A DNA stretch of 64,000 nt, from the NCBI GenBank assembly GCA_017431685.1, contig JAFRKO010000010.1:146512-210511 (forward strand), in the 5' to 3' direction. The notes under the pieces are model-generated. The model saw only the letters and a program-made list of their open reading frames with translations, was not told where the DNA came from and made no database searches. This document shows, one piece after another, positions 25,546-34,458 of this stretch. Source of the DNA: Mogibacterium sp. (GTDB lineage: Bacteria; Bacillota; Clostridia; Peptostreptococcales; Anaerovoracaceae). Position numbers and translations under genes: made by a program. Each line of letters begins with the position of its first letter. The first letter of the stretch is position 1.

Positions 25546-26595
25546 TCACTCCAGAAGCAGTATATCATCTTCGTTCAGTCTCAGATAGTCCGGGAGTCCC
25601 CTCTCGTCCAGTACCCTTTGTTCTTCTCCCTGTACGAACCAGCAGAGCGGCGCTTCACTGTTGCGGGAGCGTATATAGTAGTTTTTCTCGAAAGGCAGAT
25701 CATCGACTCTGATGAGATCGCATTTTATGCAATTCTCCTCTGCCTCTCCCCATACGGGCTCAAAGGAATGTGCCCTGTAACCTACCCAGCTTGTGGACTG
25801 CGGCACTGTTCTTTTCAGGTCAAGGATAATCCCCCAGTCAGGAACTTCAACGGTATGCTCATCGATCCGCCTTGCTGCTGAAAGATTTTTGCAGCCGGTA
25901 AGCCTTGCAGCCATGGCTTTCTCAGGCTCCCGGAAAACAGATTTTGTATCTCCGTGTCTTATTATGCATCCTTCGCTGACGATGAACAGTTCCTCACTGA
26001 ATCTGTATAACTCATCCCTGCTGTGGGAGACCATCACTACCTGCCCGGCATAGTCTTCGAGCATCTCAAGCATCTCAACCTGCATGCGGTCCCGCAGATA
26101 GCTGTCAAGGGCTGAGTACGGTTCGTCCAGAAGTATGAGAGACGGCTCCGTTACCATTATTCGCGCAAGAGCCACCCTTTGCTGCTGACCTCCCGAGAGT
26201 TCGCCAGGCAGTTTGTCTTCATATCCGTCCATGCGGAAACGTCTGAGCATGTCTGCAGCTTTACTGAGGTTTTCTTCCGTCGCGCGGCCCAGTCCCGCCA
26301 TTACATTCTTCAGAACGCTCATTGTCGGGAACAGCGCGTAGTTCTGGAACATGTATCCGACATTGCGCTTCTGTGGCTTAAGGTCGATCTTTCTGTCAGA
26401 ATCATACAGCACCCTGCCGTCAATCTCTATATGGCCTGAATCGACAGCCTCTATGCCGGCTATGCTCTTAAGAGTCATGCTCTTGCCGCTTCCGGATTCA
26501 CCAAGAATGCCTATCCGGGATGCATCGCTTTCGATAAGTACGTTCAGTTCGAATCCGCCTGTTTTTTTGTGTATGTCCGCATACAGTCTGCTCAT
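25546..26595 (-). CDS. modC: Molybdate ABC transporter ATP-binding protein
   Basis: A 349-residue ABC ATPase. Walker A is GESGSGKS near residue 32, the signature is LSGGQQQRVALARI, and Walker B is LILLDEPYSALD. The C-terminal 120 residues are a divergent regulatory domain of the kind found in ModC. It powers molybdate import with ModB and ModA, supplying the hydroxylases encoded nearby. A GTG at 26604 is possible, but the ATG at 26595 has AGGTG six bases upstream and is preferred. It lies just after modB and just before the maturation factor. Confidence 0.9.
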   Translation of the reverse strand: MSRLYADIHKKTGGFELNVLIESDASRIGILGESGSGKSMTLKSIAGIEAVDSGHIEIDGRVLYDSDRKIDLKPQKRNVGYMFQNYALFPTMSVLKNVMAGLGRATEENLSKAADMLRRFRMDGYEDKLPGELSGGQQQRVALARIMVTEPSLILLDEPYSALDSYLRDRMQVEMLEMLEDYAGQVVMVSHSRDELYRFSEELFIVSEGCIIRHGDTKSVFREPEKAMAARLTGCKNLSAARRIDEHTVEVPDWGIILDLKRTVPQSTSWVGYRAHSFEPVWGEAEENCIKCDLIRVDDLPFEKNYYIRSRNSEAPLCWFVQGEEQRVLDERGLPDYLRLNEDDILLLE

Positions 26596-26604
26596 GACGC
26601 GCAC

Positions 26605-27309
26605 CTACCACTTCCTGATGTTCTTCATATGCTTCCCGGTGATCATATTGATTATAAAGATCGCAAGGAAAGCTATGACAAGTACGACGATCACCCAGAA
26701 ACCTGCAGTGGCATAATCCCCGTCCTGTATTACCATCGCAATGCGCTGTGAGACTGTACCTGTCTTGCCCGGTATATTGCCTGCAAGCATCGATGTGGCT
26801 CCATATTCACCCATTGCGCGGGCAAAGGTCAGTATAGTGCCGCTTGCTATTCCCGGGCCGGCAGTAGGTACCACTATGCGCCAGAATATTGCAGTCTCTG
26901 ACATACCCAGGGTACGGCCCGCGTAAACCAGGTTTGCATCGATCTGCTCAAAGGCAGCTCTGGCATTTCTGTACATCAGAGGGAATGCTATTACAGTTGC
27001 TGCAAGTATGCATCCCAGCCATGTATGAACTACCTGGATATCAAAAGTATCGTTCAGGAATATTCCAAAAGGTCTCCTGCGGCTGAATATAAGCAGCAAA
27101 AAGAAACCCGCTACGGTAGGAGGAAGAACCATAGGCAGAGTCAGTATCCCGTCAAGGATCGACTTTGTTCTATAATCCTTCTTTATTACCTTGCGGGCAG
27201 CCCAAAGGCCGAGGAAGAACGATATGATGGTCGCCACGACCCCGGTCTTAAGGGATATCCATAAAGGACTCCAGTCCAGTGTTTTTGCCAGCTCAATAAA
27301 ACCGTTCAC
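26605..27309 (-). CDS. modB: Molybdate ABC transporter permease
   Basis: A 234-residue membrane protein with about five to six transmembrane helices. The EAA loop is visible as ARTLGMSETAIFWRIVVPTAGPGI, and GEYGATSMLAGNIPGKTGTVSQRI near the C-terminal third is typical of ModB. It forms the channel of the molybdate importer. It starts at GTG 27309 with AAAGGG a few bases upstream, 11 bases after modA. Confidence 0.94.
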   Translation of the reverse strand: MNGFIELAKTLDWSPLWISLKTGVVATIISFFLGLWAARKVIKKDYRTKSILDGILTLPMVLPPTVAGFFLLLIFSRRRPFGIFLNDTFDIQVVHTWLGCILAATVIAFPLMYRNARAAFEQIDANLVYAGRTLGMSETAIFWRIVVPTAGPGIASGTILTFARAMGEYGATSMLAGNIPGKTGTVSQRIAMVIQDGDYATAGFWVIVVLVIAFLAIFIINMITGKHMKNIRKW

Positions 27310-27320
27310 TTGCCCTTTTA

Positions 27321-28178
27321 TTATTCTACGTCTGTATCGAATCCGTACTTCTGATATAAAGCTTTTGCATCATCATTGGTGATGAATGTGATAAAGTCAG
27401 CAGCCGCTGCAGATTCGGCGTCATCAGCATCCGGATTCGCGATCTGTGCTACAGGATAGATGATGTTGCCTGTTACGTCATACCCTACAGTTTCGAGAAT
27501 CTTTACGCTGTCCTCATGTCCTATCGTGTCAGACAGATATGTGGTTCCGACCTCACAGGATGCTTCTTCAACTGCGGCAAGCACCTTGCTGACGTTGCCC
27601 TGCTCACTGATCTCAACTCCGCCGAGCTGTTCGGATACTTCCTGAGTTGTAATGGCTGCAGGGTCTTCGACCTCCTTGAGAAGTCCGAGATTGATCATTG
27701 CCTGTCTTGTGTACTTGCCAACAGGAACGCTGCCGTCAGCAAGAGCTATGCTCTTGGCATTAGCGATGTCAGCAAGTCCTGTAACAGCAGTATCGCTGTC
27801 AGGCTGTGTCACTACTACCAGCTGGTTGTTGACAACATTTGTCCTTGTGCCATCGACTACCATTCCCGCGCCTTCAAGCTCGTCCATCTGCTTCTGTGCT
27901 GCGCTGAAGAATACATCGCAAGGAGCGCCTTCCTGGATCTGTGTGAGAAGTGCTCCGGAGCTGTCAGCATTAACGACTATGTCCACATCCGGATTAGCGT
28001 CCTCATAAGATGCCTCAAAATCCGCCATTACCGCACTGAGTGATGCAGCTGCAAATACATTTACCGCAGTCCTCTCTGCCGGTGCAGTTTCTTCACTGTC
28101 ATTGCTTCCGCCACCGCAGGCTGCGAGAGCAAAAATCATCGCAAAAACAATGGCGAGTGCCAGAAATTTCTTCTTCAT
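27321..28178 (-). CDS. modA: Molybdate-binding lipoprotein
   Basis: A 285-residue extracellular solute-binding lipoprotein. The signal peptide ends in a LAAC lipobox with the acylated cysteine at residue 21. The mature part begins with a family-typical NVFAAASLSAVMADFEASYE and has NADSSGALLTQIQEGAPCDVFFSAA, which forms the oxyanion pocket of ModA. It delivers molybdate to ModBC. The reading frame is open further upstream; ATG 28178 begins a normal signal peptide and has GGAAGG about ten bases upstream, and ATG 28187 is an alternative. A small hairpin (TTGCTGC / GCGGCAA) lies just upstream of the ribosome-binding site. Confidence 0.93.
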   Translation of the reverse strand: MKKKFLALAIVFAMIFALAACGGGSNDSEETAPAERTAVNVFAAASLSAVMADFEASYEDANPDVDIVVNADSSGALLTQIQEGAPCDVFFSAAQKQMDELEGAGMVVDGTRTNVVNNQLVVVTQPDSDTAVTGLADIANAKSIALADGSVPVGKYTRQAMINLGLLKEVEDPAAITTQEVSEQLGGVEISEQGNVSKVLAAVEEASCEVGTTYLSDTIGHEDSVKILETVGYDVTGNIIYPVAQIANPDADDAESAAAADFITFITNDDAKALYQKYGFDTDVE

Positions 28179-28277
28179 AAAAACCATCCCTTCCGCAATT
28201 GCCGCTTTAGGCAGCAATAAATAGAAATAATAGATTTATGTTAAAGTCCAGCGCGCTTTTGGATTGTAACACCTTAT

Positions 28278-29300
28278 TTATTTACCGAATCCACAGTTAG
28301 GGAAAGTGCAGACATCGCAGTTGAGGCATAGTCCTCCCTCCCCGAGCCTGTCAAAGTCTTTCTTTTTCAGAATCTCACCTGTCATTATTCTTGGCAGTAC
28401 GATGTCGAATATCGTTCTGCGGGCATACATTACGCAGCCCGGAAGGCCCATGACAGGTATGTTGTTTTCACCGTAATATGCAAGCATGAACATTGCTCCC
28501 GGAAGCACCGGTGCTCCGTATGTGACAGCGCTGCCGCAAACGTTGCGGATGGCAAGCGGCGTTCTGTCATCAGGGTCTACGCTCATACCTCCGGTACATA
28601 CCACCAGGTCACAGCCCTCATCGATGAACGCCCTGATGCATTTTTCGATGTTCTCGTTTCTGTCATCGGACACCCTGATGCCCGCGACCTCAGCGCCGTA
28701 CTCTTCAAGCTTAGCCTTTACGACCGGTGTGAACTCGTCCTTTATGCGTCCGTAGAAAACCTCGTTGCCTGTGCTGACGATACCGGCCCTGCGGTAAATG
28801 AAAGGTTCGACTCTCATGATAGGATCTCTTCCGGCAGCTGTCTTCACCTGTTCCATCTTTTCTTTCTCGATGACAAGCGGGATTATGCGTGTGCCTGCAA
28901 GCTTGTCACCCTTTTTCACCGGGAAGTCACCATGGCGTGTAGCTATCATCATCTGCCCGAAAGAATTGACAGCAAACAGCTTTTCTCTGTCGATCCTTAA
29001 AACGCCATCGCATTCTGCCGTGAGTTCGATCTTGCCTTCCTTTACCTTGCCGCGGCTCATGTTTTCGCCCTTGCAGATGGCGCACAGCACTTCTGCCGCA
29101 TCGTTCTCGTGCATCATGGTCTCATCGTTTTCCCAGACATATATGTGGTCTTTCCCGACAGAAAGCAGTACAGGTATGTCCTCTTTCTCTATGATATGTC
29201 CCTTGCGGAACACGGCGTCTTTTTTGACGTCCTTTATGATTTGTGTGATGTCGTGGCAAATAACCTGCCCCACGGCATCCTCTGTTCTCATCAGTCTCAT
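28278..29300 (-). CDS. Molybdopterin-binding (MoCF-domain) protein with C-terminal cysteine cluster
   Basis: A 340-residue cytoplasmic protein. The C-terminal half has the MoeA/MogA-type molybdopterin-binding fold: RAGIVSTGNEVFYGRI, CTGGMSVDPDDRTP, and GAPVLPGAMFMLAY followed by GLPGCVMYARRTIFD. The N-terminal half lacks a complete MoeA layout. The last 16 residues contain C-x2-C-x2-C-x4-C (CLNCDVCTFPNC), suited to an Fe-S cluster or zinc. Its role is probably in molybdenum insertion or sensing linked to the Se/Mo hydroxylases; the exact reaction is unknown. It is the first gene of the modABC operon, with its own promoter and a copy of the shared palindrome upstream. Confidence 0.85.
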   Translation of the reverse strand: MRLMRTEDAVGQVICHDITQIIKDVKKDAVFRKGHIIEKEDIPVLLSVGKDHIYVWENDETMMHENDAAEVLCAICKGENMSRGKVKEGKIELTAECDGVLRIDREKLFAVNSFGQMMIATRHGDFPVKKGDKLAGTRIIPLVIEKEKMEQVKTAAGRDPIMRVEPFIYRRAGIVSTGNEVFYGRIKDEFTPVVKAKLEEYGAEVAGIRVSDDRNENIEKCIRAFIDEGCDLVVCTGGMSVDPDDRTPLAIRNVCGSAVTYGAPVLPGAMFMLAYYGENNIPVMGLPGCVMYARRTIFDIVLPRIMTGEILKKKDFDRLGEGGLCLNCDVCTFPNCGFGK

Positions 29301-29359
29301 CTCAGTCCTCGTTTATTTGATAGTGCTTTGCGGTTAACAAGAGTTAAAACCGTTGTATA

Positions 29360-29389
29360 ATTATAGGCACGAGAAGAACGCAAAATCAA
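29360..29389 (-). promoter_or_regulatory. Promoter of the molybdenum operon
   Basis: Minus-strand TATAAT (29360-29365) and TTGATT (29384-29389) are separated by 18 bases. The predicted start is near 29353, giving a leader of about 50 bases. The terminator of the upstream operon directly precedes it. Confidence 0.6.
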
Positions 29390-29419
29390 TAAAAACAGCC
29401 CAAAATCAGGCTGTTTTTT
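29389..29419 (-). terminator. Terminator ending the nucleoside-uptake/adenine deaminase operon
   Basis: A seven-base stem AACAGCC / GGCTGTT with an eight-base loop is flanked by A-runs and T-runs on both sides. On the minus strand it is followed by TTTATTG. It lies about 30 bases after the M20 hydrolase stop codon and could work in both directions. Confidence 0.8.
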
Positions 29420-29430
29420 GAAGTTTATAA

Positions 29431-29445
29431 CTAAAACCATTTTAG
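29431..29445. promoter_or_regulatory. Palindromic site CTAAAA-CCA-TTTTAG
   Basis: A perfect inverted repeat of six-base arms with a three-base spacer lies between the M20 hydrolase stop codon and its terminator, about 85 bases upstream of the predicted molybdenum-operon start. It matches the sites at 3046-3060 and 21608-21622. Regulation of the molybdenum operon is inferred. Confidence 0.45.
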
Positions 29446-29446
29446 C

Positions 29447-30577
29447 TTATTTGATCAAAACCGATGAGCAAAGAACCGGTACGGCAGTCTCCAAGTAGTG
29501 CGGATCGACGCAGAATGCCGGGTCATGCCAGGAAGCACATTCTTTGCCGGGTGTTCCGCTTCCTACCCAGTAAAAGAAAGAAGGAATCTTCTCGCCGAAT
29601 ACGGCGAAGTCTTCTGAAGCAAGGCATGCCCTGCTGTCGACTATATGCTCCCTGCCGACAGCTGCTTCTGCCGCGCGCAGGGCTATGAGATACATTTCCT
29701 CTGTATTGTCCACTGCCGGTACTGCATGGACGATGCTGATATCACATCCGCACTCATAGGCTTCAGCAGTACTTTCTGCGAGCTGTCTGAGCCGCTCTTC
29801 CATCCGGATATGCGTCTCATGATTGAAAGATCTGAAATATCCGGTTATGACCGCTTCCTTAGGAACCGGAATATCCGGTGCTCCGGCTGTAACGCTGTTG
29901 ACAGTGCAGATAACAGGATCGAACGGATCAACGTTTCTGCTGACTACGGTCTGCAGACCGGTCACAAATGAAGCGGCTGCTATTATCGGATCTACGCACT
30001 TATGAGGCAGTGATCCATGCCCCGGAACACCAATATATGTGATCTTATATATATTCTTCTCGGACATGAGCGGGCCTTTATGAACTACCACGTCACCGCA
30101 GTCTATCTCAGGCCTGTTATGTATACTGAACATCCTCACAGGCTTCTGCGGCACCTTTTCAAACAGTCCATGGTCTATCATGGCCTTTGCACCGCGGGTC
30201 CCTTCCTCTGCCGGCTGGAATATGAAGAGTACGTTGTAAGGAAGCTCTTCTTTTAAAGCGCAGAGATAATGCATCGCACCAAGCAGCGTCGACGAATGTG
30301 CATCATGGCCGCAAAGGTGCTGCGGACCCTGTTCAGTCGGCAGCGCATCGATGTCTGCCCTTAAAGCTACTGTCTCGTTACGCCCCGCATCGAGGTAATA
30401 GACAGCCCCGGTCTCCATTCCGATATCTATCAGCTTTACCGGATAATCCGAGCATGCTTTCTTTATGTACGCCGTTGTTTTGCGTTCCGTGAACGCACTT
30501 TCCGGGATGCTATGAAGAACCTTGCGGTGGTTATCCGCAAGGTTCACAGCTTCAGTCATTATACTTTTGTCAAACAT
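29447..30577 (-). CDS. M20D-family amidohydrolase (aminoacylase/hippurate hydrolase type)
   Basis: A 376-residue cytoplasmic dinuclear-metal amidase. The motif LCGHDAHSSTLLGAM, with metal-binding Cys, His and Asp, is near residues 87-101; FQPAEEG provides the catalytic Glu pair, and SIHNRPEID and a C-terminal WHDPAFCVDPHYL complete the metal site. M20D enzymes remove acyl or carbamoyl-like groups from amino acids. It is the last gene of the nucleoside-uptake operon, four bases after adenine deaminase and before a terminator. YgeY, the M20 member of purine clusters, belongs to a different subgroup, so this is not a clear orthologue but might do a similar job (inference). No strong ribosome-binding site is seen, which fits coupling to ade. 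Confidence 0.85.
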   Translation of the reverse strand: MFDKSIMTEAVNLADNHRKVLHSIPESAFTERKTTAYIKKACSDYPVKLIDIGMETGAVYYLDAGRNETVALRADIDALPTEQGPQHLCGHDAHSSTLLGAMHYLCALKEELPYNVLFIFQPAEEGTRGAKAMIDHGLFEKVPQKPVRMFSIHNRPEIDCGDVVVHKGPLMSEKNIYKITYIGVPGHGSLPHKCVDPIIAAASFVTGLQTVVSRNVDPFDPVICTVNSVTAGAPDIPVPKEAVITGYFRSFNHETHIRMEERLRQLAESTAEAYECGCDISIVHAVPAVDNTEEMYLIALRAAEAAVGREHIVDSRACLASEDFAVFGEKIPSFFYWVGSGTPGKECASWHDPAFCVDPHYLETAVPVLCSSVLIK

Positions 30578-30580
30578 TTC

Positions 30581-32287
30581 TTATTTTATAAATCCGGATC
30601 CCTTATCTGATACTCTGTAAAGTCCTCTAGGTGTTATGCGGAGCTCAGGGATAACAGTGAGAGCCATGAATGATAGCGTTATGAACGGATCAAAATCCTT
30701 TGACACGCCCATGGCATATGCTTTCTCTTTCATGACCGCGAGTTTTTCGTTGACCTCCTTGAAGTGAACGTCTGTCATGAGCCCCATGATAGGCAGCGGC
30801 AGAGTCTCAAAGACCTTTCCGTTCTCGACGACGGTATATCCGCCCTGCACACGGGCTATCTCATTGACGGCAAGTGCGATATCTTCGTCGTTGTCGCCTA
30901 TTACGATGATATTGTGCGAGTCATGGGAAACAGACGACGCTATGGCTCCGCCCTTTATGCCGTAACCCTTGGTAACAGCGACACCTATCTTGCCGCTGTT
31001 CTGATGCCTTTCGACAGCAGCAATCTTGAGATAACCGTCATGAGGAACGAAGTTCTCAGTCTTTGGGAAGTGAGCAACGATGTGATTGGTCACGATCTGC
31101 TTAGGCTCCATTCCGATGACATGAGTAGTCTTTGACCTTATTGGAAGAGCAAAATCTTCTGCATGTACCTTGCCGATATTCACCGTGTGTTTGAGGTGCG
31201 GCGGGCACTTTTTGACCTTTACAGGAGCATTCCTGTCGATGCGCTTCCCCTTGAAGTAAACGTCAAGCACGTTGAAATCCTTCATGTTGTCGAAGATGAC
31301 GAAATCCGCCTGGTAACCCGGTGCGATGGCGCCGATATGCTTAAGCCCGTAACACTTTGCGGTGTTTATGGTAGCCATCTTGATCGCCTTGAACGGGTTG
31401 AGACCCAGCTGTACTGCTCTCCTGACGTTGTAAACGATATGGCCTTCCCTCAGGATATCCTCGATATGCTTGTCGTCTGTGCAGAAGCTGAAATGCTCTG
31501 TATCAATGCCGGTTCTGACAATTCCGCTGATGATGTCATCCACATTGTGAGCAGCAGATCCTTCACGTACATGAACATGTATGCCTCTTCTTGCTTCCTC
31601 GAGAGCGTACTCAAATGATGAAGCTTCATGGTCAGTATCGACACCTGCGAGCTTATACGCTGAGAGTTTTCTGTTTGGCAGGAATGGCGCGTGACCGTCG
31701 ATCGTCTGATGATCAAACAGTGCAAACTTCGCAAACATTCTCGGGTCTCCGTCGATGACGGCATCGTCGTCCATCACCTCTCCAAGGCCGAGGATACGTT
31801 CGTTACCTACAAATGGGTACATATCGTTGGCTGCAAACATGCATCCGTTGTCATCGATGTTTGTTGCAGGTACGCAGGAAGGCATCATGACGAATACATT
31901 AGCGTTCGACTTCTCAGTCTGATCGAGAATGTACTGGATACCATCAGCTCCGGATACATTGCACGCTTCATGCGGGTCTACAATGAATGTTGTAGTTCCG
32001 AACGATGCCGCTGTTGCTACAAGTTCCGCCGGAGCAACCATGGTTGACTCAAGATGCAGGTGGGCATCAATAAACCCCGGTGCTATGCATGCACCATTGA
32101 GATCGATCTCCTTCTTTCCCTGGATCGATCTTGAAACGCCGATGATGATGCCGTCTTTAACGCCTATGTTTCCCTGAACGATTTCACCGGTGAATACATC
32201 GACAATACTGCAGTTTTTGAAAATGAGGTCAGCTTTTACTTTTCCCAATGCAGCAGGCGCCAGTTTCTTATATGTTTCGTATTTCAA
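30581..32287 (-). CDS. ade: Adenine deaminase
   Basis: A 568-residue member of the prokaryotic AdeC-type adenine deaminase family, converting adenine to hypoxanthine and ammonia in the cytoplasm. The N-terminal metal motif FIDAHLHLES is near residues 73-82, with VDPHEACNVSG and later CTDDKHIEDI. The C-terminal domain includes VSHDSHNIIVIGDNDEDIA, characteristic of the family. The start is TTG at 32287, supported by AGGAGG six bases upstream. It follows the nucleoside ABC transporter in the same operon, and its product hypoxanthine is the substrate of the xanthine dehydrogenase operon. Confidence 0.95.
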   Translation of the reverse strand: MKYETYKKLAPAALGKVKADLIFKNCSIVDVFTGEIVQGNIGVKDGIIIGVSRSIQGKKEIDLNGACIAPGFIDAHLHLESTMVAPAELVATAASFGTTTFIVDPHEACNVSGADGIQYILDQTEKSNANVFVMMPSCVPATNIDDNGCMFAANDMYPFVGNERILGLGEVMDDDAVIDGDPRMFAKFALFDHQTIDGHAPFLPNRKLSAYKLAGVDTDHEASSFEYALEEARRGIHVHVREGSAAHNVDDIISGIVRTGIDTEHFSFCTDDKHIEDILREGHIVYNVRRAVQLGLNPFKAIKMATINTAKCYGLKHIGAIAPGYQADFVIFDNMKDFNVLDVYFKGKRIDRNAPVKVKKCPPHLKHTVNIGKVHAEDFALPIRSKTTHVIGMEPKQIVTNHIVAHFPKTENFVPHDGYLKIAAVERHQNSGKIGVAVTKGYGIKGGAIASSVSHDSHNIIVIGDNDEDIALAVNEIARVQGGYTVVENGKVFETLPLPIMGLMTDVHFKEVNEKLAVMKEKAYAMGVSKDFDPFITLSFMALTVIPELRITPRGLYRVSDKGSGFIK

Positions 32288-32315
32288 GACTCCCCTCCTT
32301 TCTGCGCGTATGCAG

Positions 32316-32341
32316 TGAAAGGCGCAGTAAAGCGCCTTTCA
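32316..32341 (-). repeat. Intercistronic hairpin between the nucleoside permease and ade
   Basis: Ten-base arms TGAAAGGCGC / GCGCCTTTCA enclose a six-base loop. On the minus strand no U-tract follows; the AGGAGG of ade lies about 25 bases further on. It probably affects mRNA stability or relative expression rather than ending transcription. Confidence 0.6.
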
Positions 32342-32368
32342 TGTTGTGTTATCTGAAGTAAAGATCTG

Positions 32369-33355
32369 CTATCGGTCCTCTCTGAAGTACGGCAGTCCGA
32401 GAGCTTCAGGAGGTTGATTTTCGTGTCTGTTTCTAAGGCTTATAGCGATCAGTACGATGATCGTTACAAGGTACGGAAGCATTTTGTAAATCTCTTTGAC
32501 AGCAAAGTTTGCACCTGTAGGGATATACAGATAGAGAATGTATAATCCTCCGAAGAGCATCGATTCCCAGATAGCCCAGTTAGGACGCCAGATCGAGAAG
32601 ATTACAAGTGCTATCGCAAGCCATCCTCTGTCTCCGAATGCATCGTTTGACCATACTCCGCTTGCGTAGTCGAGCACGTAGTAGAGTCCGCCGATTCCCG
32701 CGATCATGCAGCCGATGCAGATCGAGAAGTATTTGTATCTGTTGATATTGATACCGGCGGCATCTGCTGTAGCAGGGTTCTCACCTACAGCCCTCAGTTC
32801 AAGTCCTGTACGGGTCTTCTTCAGCATATATGATGTGAAAATAGCGATAGCGATTGCCACATATGTCATAAAGCTGTAAGACAGCAGCAGCTCGCCTACA
32901 ACTCCGGCTTTTCCTGCGAACGGCAGCGAGGTCTTGAATGCCTTACTGGTAGCAGAAAGAATGATCGATGGAACTTCACTGCCGGTCAGCTTCATGATAG
33001 ATCCGCCGAAGAAGTTTCCGAAACCGACACCGAAGGTCGTCATGGCAAGTCCTGTTACGTTCTGGTTTGCCCTGAGTGTTACTGTCAGGAAGCAGAAAAG
33101 CAGTCCCATCAGCAATGAACCCAGCATACAGCACAGTATCGGTATCAGCAGACCTATTACAGGATTAAAATTCGCTGCAGAGTTTTCATAAATGAATGAT
33201 CCTATTACTCCGGATATGGCTCCTACATACATGACACCCGGAATACCGAGGTTAAGGCTGCCGGCTTTTTCGTTCAGTGTCTCACCTACGCAGCCGAGCA
33301 AAAGCGGTACGCTTTGTACGATAGCTCTTGGTATAAATGTTACAAGACTAAACAT
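32369..33355 (-). CDS. Nucleoside ABC transporter permease (NupQ/YufQ-type)
   Basis: A 328-residue integral membrane protein of the branched-chain-amino-acid/BMP permease family with about eight to nine helices. A family-typical start includes LGCVGETLNEKAGSLNLGIPGVM, and the coupling region includes TGLELRAVGENPATADAAGIN. It pairs with the preceding permease to import nucleosides. The genes overlap by one base (TGATG), with AGGAGG inside the upstream gene, showing translational coupling. Adenine deaminase follows after a hairpin. Confidence 0.9.
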   Translation of the reverse strand: MFSLVTFIPRAIVQSVPLLLGCVGETLNEKAGSLNLGIPGVMYVGAISGVIGSFIYENSAANFNPVIGLLIPILCCMLGSLLMGLLFCFLTVTLRANQNVTGLAMTTFGVGFGNFFGGSIMKLTGSEVPSIILSATSKAFKTSLPFAGKAGVVGELLLSYSFMTYVAIAIAIFTSYMLKKTRTGLELRAVGENPATADAAGININRYKYFSICIGCMIAGIGGLYYVLDYASGVWSNDAFGDRGWLAIALVIFSIWRPNWAIWESMLFGGLYILYLYIPTGANFAVKEIYKMLPYLVTIIVLIAISLRNRHENQPPEALGLPYFREDR

Positions 33356-34458
33356 CAGGCAGCCTCCTTTCCATGTGCTTTACGGAAATGTACTTTGTAA
33401 TTGATGAAGAACTCGCTTCCTATTACGAAGAACAGGATGACTCCGGTAAGGATATCTCCGAAAGAGTTGTTCAGTCCGAATGCTGTGGATATCTCAGATC
33501 CTCCGCGGCTCATGAATACCATCAGCAGTCCCGACAATATCATTCCGATAGGATTGAAATGGGCCAGCCATGCGACCATAACTCCGAGGAAGCCTCTGCC
33601 GGCTTCGATTGTAGTAGTCATCGTGTGGTCGGTACCGGCAACAAGCAGCCATCCTGTAAGACCGCAGATCAGTCCGCACAATACCAGTGTACGGATAATT
33701 ACCTTTCCTACATTGATTCCTACGTATCTGGCGGTGTTCTGGCTCTCACCTACTACTGAGAGTTCGTAACCATGTTTGCTGTATTTCAGATAGATATACA
33801 TGAATATGGTCACAACTATTGAGACCAGTACCGGCAGGAGATACTGTTTTTCCGCTATTACCGGAAGCCAGCCGGCATTAGTGTTAGGGTTGATGATACC
33901 AATCTTTCCGGAACCCTTCGGGTTCTCCCAGATGATAATGTAGTAAGCTACGATCTGTGTTGCTACATAGTTCATCATCAGGGTGAAGAGTGTCTCGTTA
34001 GTGTTCCATTTTGCCTTGCAGAACGCAGGGATAAATGCCCAGAGAGCACCTGCGGCAAGAGCTGCTATAAGCGACACAAGAATGAGTGCAGCATTAGGAA
34101 GCTTATCATCAAGTGTTATCATGCATGTGGCAGTAGCAAGTACTCCGGCCATTACCTGTCCGCCTCCGCCGAGGTTCCAGAACTTCATCTTGAAAGCCGG
34201 AGCAAGCGCTACCGAGACCATCAGTAATATGGACAACTCCTTGAGAAGAGCCCACATCTTTCTCGGGCTTCCGAATGACCCCTCCCACATAGCGCCGTAT
34301 ACGCTGATAGGATTCAGATGTGTGGTTATGGTCGTGATGAAAGCGCAGACTATGAGAGCGATCAGGATACTGCCAAGGCGGATACCCCATTCATGCGTTT
34401 TCGAGATCGCCTTTCTCTTAGTGATATGGATCAACGGTTCTTTCTTTTGCTTATCCAA
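33355..34458 (-). CDS. Nucleoside ABC transporter permease (NupP/YufP-type)
   Basis: A 367-residue membrane permease of the BMP-family importer. It has multiple hydrophobic segments, LNPISVYGAMWEGSFGSPRK near the N terminus and the coupling-loop segment SKHGYELSVVGESQNTARYVGI. Two GTG codons upstream (34467, 34464) overlap the GGAGG site, so the TTG at 34458, eight bases from it, is the preferred start. The gene overlaps the end of the ATPase gene by eight bases. It forms a heterodimeric channel with the next permease. Confidence 0.88.
   Translation of the reverse strand: MDKQKKEPLIHITKRKAISKTHEWGIRLGSILIALIVCAFITTITTHLNPISVYGAMWEGSFGSPRKMWALLKELSILLMVSVALAPAFKMKFWNLGGGGQVMAGVLATATCMITLDDKLPNAALILVSLIAALAAGALWAFIPAFCKAKWNTNETLFTLMMNYVATQIVAYYIIIWENPKGSGKIGIINPNTNAGWLPVIAEKQYLLPVLVSIVVTIFMYIYLKYSKHGYELSVVGESQNTARYVGINVGKVIIRTLVLCGLICGLTGWLLVAGTDHTMTTTIEAGRGFLGVMVAWLAHFNPIGMILSGLLMVFMSRGGSEISTAFGLNNSFGDILTGVILFFVIGSEFFINYKVHFRKAHGKEAA

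Noticed and set aside
29447..30577. YgeY selenium-metabolism-linked hydrolase
   Set aside because: The motif set (CGHDAHSS, WHDPAF) and length of 376 fit the M20D aminoacylase group, not YgeY.
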